From Planktomarina sp. (lineage in GTDB: Bacteria > Pseudomonadota > Alphaproteobacteria > Rhodobacterales > Rhodobacteraceae), in the NCBI GenBank assembly GCA_022425445.1, contig JAKMFM010000170.1, positions 1 to 11,226 on the forward strand: DNA of 11,226 bases, read 5' to 3'. The notes beneath the pieces were generated by a model, which was not told the DNA's origin, did not search any database, and saw nothing but the letters and a program-made list of their open reading frames with translations. Each line of letters opens with the position of its first letter. Position 1 is the stretch's first letter. Positions 6,982 to 11,226 of this stretch are shown here, in pieces. The translations under genes were made by a program, and so were the position numbers.

Positions 6982-7792
6982 GTTTCAGCGCTCCTTAATA
7001 TTATTTGTAGCTCTTATTTTTTCTGGGCCTATTTATGCGCATGAATTTTGGATTTCTCCAGTGGAATTTCAGGTTAGCGTAAATAGCCCGATCGCGGCGC
7101 ATTTCCGGGTTGGACAAGACTTCAAAGGGGGTAGCCATTCCTATCTCAGCCGCTATACAACCCGCCATGAGCTGCATCATTCAGGCGCAGTGCTTGAGAT
7201 GAGCGCCCGCGAGGGCGATAGGCCCGCGATTCAGCATCCCGGGTTAGAAGACGGGCTGGCTGTTTTGGTGCATGAAACCACCGACAGCACACTCACCTAT
7301 CGGGAATTTGAAAAATTTATCAACTTTATCGAACATAAAGATTTTGAGGGACTGCCAGAAGCGCATATGGCCCGCGGTTTGCCAGATGTCGGTTTCGTCG
7401 AGAGTTATCGCCGCTTTGCAAAATCTCTGATTTCTGTCGGCCACGGGGGTGGGCAAGATCGGCAGATCGGGCTGGAGATTGAGATCGTAGCACTGTCCAA
7501 CCCCTATACCGACGATCTCTCAGAGGGCCTGGCGGTACAGGTGGTCTTAAACGGCACACCCCGCGCAGATGTGCAGGTCGAAGTCTTTTCGCGCCGCGCC
7601 GGCACGAAAGAGCCGGCTTTGATCCAACTCTATCGCACAGATGCTCTTGGAATTGCCCGGTTCCCGGTCATCAACGGTCACGAGTATATGGTCGACAATG
7701 TCGCGCTGCGTACCGTCGAAGCTGCCAGTGCAGATGATCCCGTCTGGCACAGCCTATGGGCCAATCTCACCTTTGCCGTCCCAGAAAATTAG
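6980..7792 (+). CDS. Secreted DUF4198-type (nickel/cobalt-uptake-associated) protein
   Basis: A 270-residue exported protein. A signal peptide (1-20, ending GPIYA) is followed by HEFWISPVEF, the usual opening of the DUF4198 family, whose members often sit beside metal permeases as CbiK-like components. The predicted mature protein begins with His21, which could bind a metal through its amino terminus and side chain. The rest looks like two beta-rich domains; the second (from about 165) carries ALSNPYTDDLSEGLAVQVVLNG, resembling the Ig-like carboxypeptidase-regulatory fold of this family. No membrane anchor or lipobox cysteine is seen, so it is probably a soluble periplasmic protein. GGAAAGG ends 7 nt before the ATG. 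The first 30 codons are noticeably AT-rich. It overlaps the HupE-like start by 2 nt and the queG stop by 4 nt. Function is inferred from family and neighbour. Confidence 0.78.
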   Translation: MFQRSLILFVALIFSGPIYAHEFWISPVEFQVSVNSPIAAHFRVGQDFKGGSHSYLSRYTTRHELHHSGAVLEMSAREGDRPAIQHPGLEDGLAVLVHETTDSTLTYREFEKFINFIEHKDFEGLPEAHMARGLPDVGFVESYRRFAKSLISVGHGGGQDRQIGLEIEIVALSNPYTDDLSEGLAVQVVLNGTPRADVQVEVFSRRAGTKEPALIQLYRTDALGIARFPVINGHEYMVDNVALRTVEAASADDPVWHSLWANLTFAVPEN

Positions 7793-8832
7793 GACGTGAT
7801 ACACGCCAAGGCCCAGCCAGCGGCCTCCGCCACCGCCGGATCTCTATCCGCTGTCAACGGTTGCACCAGTGGCGCAAAGGACGGATCTCCCGAATTTCCA
7901 ATGGCATAGAGCACGTTGCGGACAAATCGGTCGCGGCCGATCCTTTTAATCGGAGAGCCTGCGAATTTCGCGCGAAACCCAGCATCATCTAGGACCACCA
8001 GATCGCGCAGGGGCGGCGCGGCGAGATCCCCCTTAGCACTGTAGCGCGCATCCGCGGCTGCAACGGCAAATTTGTTCCACGGACAAACAGCCAAACAATC
8101 ATCACAGCCATAGATGTGATTGCCGAGGCCCGGCCGCAGCGCGAGATCAATCGGGCCCTTGTGTTCAATGGTCAGATAAGAAATGCAGCGCCGCGCATCC
8201 ATTTTATAGGGCGCGATAAATGCCTTCGTTGGACAAATATCCAAGCATTTGCGGCATGATCCGCAATGATCCACCTCTGGCGCATCAGCGTCCAACTCCA
8301 ACGTGGTAAATATTGCGCCCAAAAACATCCAATTACCAGTTTTGCGGCTCACCAGATTGGTATGTTTGCCCTGCCATCCCAAACCAGCGGCTTGCCCCAA
8401 GGGCTTTTCCGCAACCGGGGCCGTGTCAACAAAGACTTTCACCTCACCGCCCCCCTCGGCAATCAACCAGCGGGCCAGGCGTTTCAGCCTTTTTTTTACG
8501 ATATCGTGATAGTCTTTGCCCTGAGCATAGACGCTGATATTGCCAATATCAGGCCTATCAAGATTGGCCAAAGGATTGCTTTGCGGGCCATAACTTTCCG
8601 CCAGCATCACCACAGATCGGGCCTCAGGCCATAGGGCCTGCGGCGCAGCGCGCCATTCTTTGCGCGTCTCCATCCATGTCATTTGCCCATGATAGCCCGC
8701 CTGCAAGAACGCCTCCAACTGTGCCGGAACCTGCGGCACGGCATCAGGCGTGGTGATCTTTGCATTGCTAAAGCCCTCGGCCAAAGCCTGTGCCAGAAGT
8801 CGGGATTTCAGATCAGAAGTCAAGATTTGCAT
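7789..8832 (-). CDS. queG: Epoxyqueuosine reductase
   Basis: QueG reduces epoxyqueuosine to queuosine at the wobble base of tRNAs with GUN anticodons, using cobalamin and two 4Fe-4S clusters, in the cytoplasm. From the chosen start the protein has 347 residues. VDTAPVAEKPLG holds the expected catalytic Asp136. The cluster ligands appear as CGSCRKCLDICP (Cys190, 193, 196, 200), Cys216 in RRCISYLTIEHKG, and YGCDDCLAVCPWN (Cys243, 246, 250), all eight present. A C-terminal HEAT-like stretch (GNSGDPSFAPLV and following) is typical. The ATG at 8832 overlaps the GST-like gene by 20 nt. No clear ribosome site precedes it, so coupled translation is likely; an ATG at 8862 would add ten poorly conserved residues. 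The stop overlaps the converging DUF4198-type gene by 4 nt. Confidence 0.93.
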   Translation of the reverse strand: MQILTSDLKSRLLAQALAEGFSNAKITTPDAVPQVPAQLEAFLQAGYHGQMTWMETRKEWRAAPQALWPEARSVVMLAESYGPQSNPLANLDRPDIGNISVYAQGKDYHDIVKKRLKRLARWLIAEGGGEVKVFVDTAPVAEKPLGQAAGLGWQGKHTNLVSRKTGNWMFLGAIFTTLELDADAPEVDHCGSCRKCLDICPTKAFIAPYKMDARRCISYLTIEHKGPIDLALRPGLGNHIYGCDDCLAVCPWNKFAVAAADARYSAKGDLAAPPLRDLVVLDDAGFRAKFAGSPIKRIGRDRFVRNVLYAIGNSGDPSFAPLVQPLTADRDPAVAEAAGWALACITS

Positions 8833-9478
8833 AATGGTGCGGAGGTGGAAACCCCGGCACATTATCAGCGAGAATCGATCGAAAAGCCGGGCGCGACTTC
8901 ATTGCTGCATACCAATCTTTCACAGCCGCTGATCTATTCCAATCCACATCACAAATGTAATCCAACGCTGACAGCTGTGCGGCGGCTGCAAAATCAGCGA
9001 GGCTCATCTCATCACCCGCAAGCCAGCGGCGATTGTCCAAGAGCCACGTCATATAATCGAGATGAAATTTTATGGCCTTGGCCCCCGCCTTCACATTGGC
9101 AGAGACCGGATAACCTGATCCATGTATTTTTCGATTAACCCGCTCATATAGCAGATTTGCGGTCACCTCATGGTGAAACTTATCGTCAAACCAGCAGACC
9201 AAACGGCGCACCTCACAGCGGGCTTGCGCATCTCGGGGCAACAAGCGCGGCTCCGGAAAACAGTCCTCAAGATATTCGCAGATGGCGGAAGATTCCGAAT
9301 AGATTTCCCCGCCCATTTTAAGCACCGGGACTTTGCCAGCCGGATTGCGGCGCAGAAAATCCGCATCCCCTTCCCAATAGCGCTCTTCAACAAGTTGCAC
9401 TTCGATTTTCTTTTCTGCCAGGCTCAGGCGCACTTTGCGACAGAACGGAGATAGGGGAACGTGATACAAGATATTCAT
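8813..9478 (-). CDS. fzlA: GST-fold protein, probable FtsZ-binding division protein FzlA
   Basis: A 221-residue glutathione-S-transferase fold: thioredoxin-like domain from LYHVPLSPFCRKVRLSLAEK, through NPAGKVPVL (46-54) and ESSAICEYLE (62-71), then a helical C-terminal domain. Several C-terminal stretches match the pattern I know from alphaproteobacterial FzlA: RRLVCWFDDKF, a GSGYPVS segment, LAGDEMSLADFAAAAQLSALDY, DWYAAMKSRPAFR, and the final PPPHHYANLDF. In Caulobacter FzlA binds FtsZ filaments and promotes constriction, and is not a working GST. The tail here reads ANLDF where I recall ADLDF as usual. The gene lies between mtgA and queG on the same strand. The start ATG at 9478 has only a weak ribosome site (GTGAAG). 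If the match is wrong, it is a plain beta-class-like GST. Confidence 0.75.
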   Translation of the reverse strand: MNILYHVPLSPFCRKVRLSLAEKKIEVQLVEERYWEGDADFLRRNPAGKVPVLKMGGEIYSESSAICEYLEDCFPEPRLLPRDAQARCEVRRLVCWFDDKFHHEVTANLLYERVNRKIHGSGYPVSANVKAGAKAIKFHLDYMTWLLDNRRWLAGDEMSLADFAAAAQLSALDYICDVDWNRSAAVKDWYAAMKSRPAFRSILADNVPGFPPPHHYANLDF

Positions 9479-9531
9479 TGGGCTTCACTTTACTCAGGTC
9501 ACCCTGTCATACCCCCGCTTTGTCGGCGCAA

Positions 9532-10275
9532 TCAATCCTCAAAACACTCCGCACGCCCATCCTTGCGGATCATATCAGCCCCTGCAATCACCGATGCCGC
9601 GCGTTTCCTGGTGTCTTGGTTCGGACGAATTGCGCTGCGGCCTTTGGGATCGGGCAGAACAACCGCAAGGCGACCGGCTTGAACGCGGTTCAAATCTTTA
9701 GCCGCCACCCCAAAATGATGCCAAGCTGCCGCCTCAATACCAAACACCCCCGTGTCAAACTCGGCAATGTTGAGATAAATTTCCAACAGCCGCCGTTTGC
9801 TCCAGACCATTTCGATATAGGGGGTCAATAGTGCTTCCACCGCTTTGCGTAGCCAGTTTCGTCCAGGCCAGAGAAACGCATTCTTGACAGTTTGCTGGCT
9901 AATGGTCGAACCGCCGCGCAACGCCCCCTCGCGTAGCGCTTGACGCACCGCTGCGCTATCAATCCCCCAATGGGTGCAGAAATTGGCATCTTCGGCTGCC
10001 ACCACTGCGCGGCGTAACATCGGAGCCACCTGCTCAATATCGACCCATTTATATTGTATCTCACCAAGTCGCGCGCGCTCTTGCATCATGTAAAAGGTTA
10101 TCGGCGGGTTGACCCATCGGTAGATCAATCCCCAAGCAAGAAAGACCAGCGCCACGGCCAGCAAACTCCAAATCAAGACCCGGCGCAGGCCTTGCAGCAT
10201 GGGCCTCAAGCCGCCAGGCCACCACCGAGGGGTGTCATCAGCGCGATCAAGAGGATCCTCAATTGGCTCAGTCAT
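9532..10275 (-). CDS. mtgA: Monofunctional peptidoglycan glycosyltransferase
   Basis: A 247-residue family-51 glycosyltransferase that polymerises lipid II into glycan strands on the outer face of the inner membrane. One membrane helix (about 33-52) follows a short cytoplasmic tail. The catalytic domain shows the ordered motifs AAEDANFCTHWGID with catalytic Glu95, RGGSTISQQTVKN (120-132), KAVEALLTPYIEMVWSKRRLLEIYLNIAEF (144-173, with the second catalytic-site Glu in the LLEIYLN region) and GVFGIEAAAWHHFG (176-189). There is no transpeptidase domain, and the length fits MtgA. The start ATG at 10275 lacks a strong ribosome site; GATGTGG lies about 8-14 nt upstream. The gene stands 53 nt before the fzlA-like gene with no terminator between, so they may share a transcript. 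Confidence 0.94.
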   Translation of the reverse strand: MTEPIEDPLDRADDTPRWWPGGLRPMLQGLRRVLIWSLLAVALVFLAWGLIYRWVNPPITFYMMQERARLGEIQYKWVDIEQVAPMLRRAVVAAEDANFCTHWGIDSAAVRQALREGALRGGSTISQQTVKNAFLWPGRNWLRKAVEALLTPYIEMVWSKRRLLEIYLNIAEFDTGVFGIEAAAWHHFGVAAKDLNRVQAGRLAVVLPDPKGRSAIRPNQDTRKRAASVIAGADMIRKDGRAECFED

Positions 10276-10353
10276 ATATGTGCCACATCATATCAGAAGC
10301 ATTTCGTCAACGTATCAGAGTGCAAGCCAAAAGCTACCGATGGCCTGCCCCGT

Positions 10354-10392
10354 GGCGGGTCAAAGACAGCTGCACCTTATGCGAGACCCGCC
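10354..10392. repeat. Inverted repeat GGCGGGTC-N23-GACCCGCC
   Basis: Perfect 8-nt arms at 10354-10361 and 10385-10392, GC-rich, with a 23-nt loop. It could fold in RNA of either strand. It lies about 80-120 nt before the mtgA start, within the presumed leader. No T-run follows, so it is unlikely to be a standard terminator. Confidence 0.45.
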
Positions 10393-10542
10393 CAGAAGTC
10401 CGGATATTGTGAACGCCCCGATCTCTAGCCGCGCATCTTTGTTAGAAGCTTTGCGATGCATAATGCTGCAAACGAACCAAATATTTCGTAAATACTTGCG
10501 ATATAAATCGGGGCACATTCCTGCCCGCAAGGAAGAGCGTCC

Positions 10543-10562
10543 GCCCGGTATTACCGCCGGGC
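10543..10562. repeat. Inverted repeat GCCCGG-N8-CCGGGC downstream of gltB
   Basis: Perfect 6-nt arms at 10543-10548 and 10557-10562, about 45 nt after the gltB stop. It may protect the gltB mRNA 3' end or assist termination, but no T-run follows on the minus strand. A further small hairpin, CCGGC-N6-GCCGG (10602-10617), spans the gltB stop codon itself. Confidence 0.4.
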
Positions 10563-10605
10563 AAACCATTTCGACACCAATTCTTCTGGCGCAATCGCAG
10601 CCCGG

Positions 10606-11226
10606 CTATTCTGCCGGCACCGATTGGGACTGACCATCTTGCAAAGGCGCGGGCAAATGCACCAACATTTCGTTTGGGCAGACCTGCACAAAGTTATGCT
10701 TTTCCTCATCCCAATGCTGCAAAATATCCGCGCCTTTGACCGAATTGGTCTCCACGACATGGCGGGCAATCAGCGCCTTCAGCTCCTCCTGCCAATGGGC
10801 AACCGAGACCGGGCAAGTCACCAGAGTTTCCATATTCATCATGGGAGCCGTTGCTCCGGTCGGATCATACAGATAGGCCATTCCACCCGTCATCCCCGCA
10901 CCGAAGTTAGCCCCAATGGGTCCTAGAACCACAGCAACACCGCCGGTCATATACTCACAGCCATTTGAGCCACAGCCTTCAATCACGGTTTTTGCGCCTG
11001 AGTTGCGCACCGCAAAGCGTTCACCGGCGCGGCCAGAAGCGAAAAGGAAACCATCGGTCGCGCCATATAGCACGGTGTTGCCGATAATCGTATTGTCCCA
11101 GGCGATCAAAGGGCTGATCTGTGCAGGGCGCACAACGATCACACCGCCCGACAGACCTTTGCCCACATAGTCATTGGCCTCTCCAGCCACTTCTAACTTC
11201 AAGCCCGGTGCCGCAAAAGCGCCAAG
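10606..11226 (-). CDS. gltB: Glutamate synthase (NADPH) large subunit, C-terminal 206 residues (cut by right window edge)
   Basis: GltB is the large chain of glutamate synthase, which makes two glutamates from glutamine and 2-oxoglutarate in the cytoplasm. The visible part is the C-terminal GXGXG beta-helix domain. It opens with FAAPGLKLEVAGEANDYVGKGLSGG, followed by GNTVLYGATDGFLFASGRAGERFAVRNSGA and IEGCGSNGCEYMTGG, then VGPIGANFGAGMTGGMAYLYD-type repeats (reading VLGPIGANFGAGMTGGMAYL), and a short C-terminal tail ending SVPAE. The frame is open to the right edge, so the amidotransferase, central and FMN-binding domains (over 1,200 residues) lie outside. The small subunit gene gltD is not seen. 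The stop codon is followed by the 330-nt gap before mtgA. Confidence 0.95.
   Translation of the reverse strand, partial: LGAFAAPGLKLEVAGEANDYVGKGLSGGVIVVRPAQISPLIAWDNTIIGNTVLYGATDGFLFASGRAGERFAVRNSGAKTVIEGCGSNGCEYMTGGVAVVLGPIGANFGAGMTGGMAYLYDPTGATAPMMNMETLVTCPVSVAHWQEELKALIARHVVETNSVKGADILQHWDEEKHNFVQVCPNEMLVHLPAPLQDGQSQSVPAE

Larger units (their letters stand above)
10276..10605. other. 330-nt gap between gltB and mtgA without a convincing gene
   Basis: Same-strand gap that must hold the gltB 3' end and probably the mtgA promoter. Hairpins occur at 10354-10392 and 10543-10562. A weak minus-strand promoter-like pair, TTGCGG (10530-10525) with 18 nt to TTATAT (10506-10501), would make a leader of about 220 nt before mtgA. 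TTGACG (minus, just upstream of mtgA) has no matching -10 box at normal spacing. Short open frames on both strands lack ribosome sites and recognisable protein pattern. No T-run follows any hairpin, so a classic terminator for gltB was not found. Confidence 0.6.

Noticed and set aside
9479..9531. CAGG-GTGA-CCTG in the mtgA-fzlA gap considered as terminator or operator
   Set aside because: Only four base pairs and no T-run; expected by chance.
10543..10562. GC hairpin after gltB considered as a rho-independent terminator
   Set aside because: No T-run follows on the minus strand, so it is reported only as an inverted repeat.
10360..10569. Minus-strand 69-codon frame in the gltB-mtgA gap
   Set aside because: No Shine-Dalgarno sequence, it overlaps both hairpins, and its composition is irregular. 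Kept only as non-coding gap sequence.

Overview
The window reads as chromosome of a member of the Rhodobacterales (Roseobacter/Rhodobacter group, Alphaproteobacteria). The protein sequences are of that type throughout. The MarR/OmpR pair matches the petP-petR arrangement described in Rhodobacter capsulatus, and the glutathione-transferase-like protein has the tail of the alphaproteobacterial division protein FzlA. Coding density is very high, with many start/stop overlaps. No rRNA, tRNA, CRISPR array, insertion sequence or phage gene was seen.

Left part (1-4697, all minus strand): a tightly packed run in transcription order petP-like MarR regulator, petR-like response regulator, histone-deacetylase-family amidohydrolase, xseB, ispA, dxs (cut by the left edge). 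Neighbouring genes overlap by 4, 4 and 8 nt, then are spaced 25 and 13 nt apart, so this looks like one operon. It links two regulators to isoprenoid precursor synthesis (Dxs makes DXP, IspA makes prenyl diphosphates). A sigma70-like promoter with an inverted repeat exactly in its spacer lies upstream of petP.

Middle (4698-7792): a 162-nt divergent control region, then ilvE (plus strand) ending at a strong hairpin terminator. A HupE/UreJ-family membrane protein (minus) converges on ilvE. It is divergent from a secreted DUF4198-type protein (plus), and the two start codons share bases. Both are predicted to be exported, and both mature chains would begin His-Glu, which suggests a metal-handling pair. 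This pair is the least characterised content in the window.

Right part (7789-11226, all minus strand): in transcription order, the C-terminal end of gltB (cut by the right edge), a 330-nt gap with hairpins and no convincing gene, mtgA (peptidoglycan glycosyltransferase), an fzlA-like gene and queG. The last overlaps the DUF4198 gene tail to tail by 4 nt.

No clearly new multi-gene system was found. The points most worth checking are the head-to-head metal pair and its shared start codons, the petP promoter/operator, the coupling of petPR to the isoprenoid operon, and the division-linked identity of the GST-like gene.
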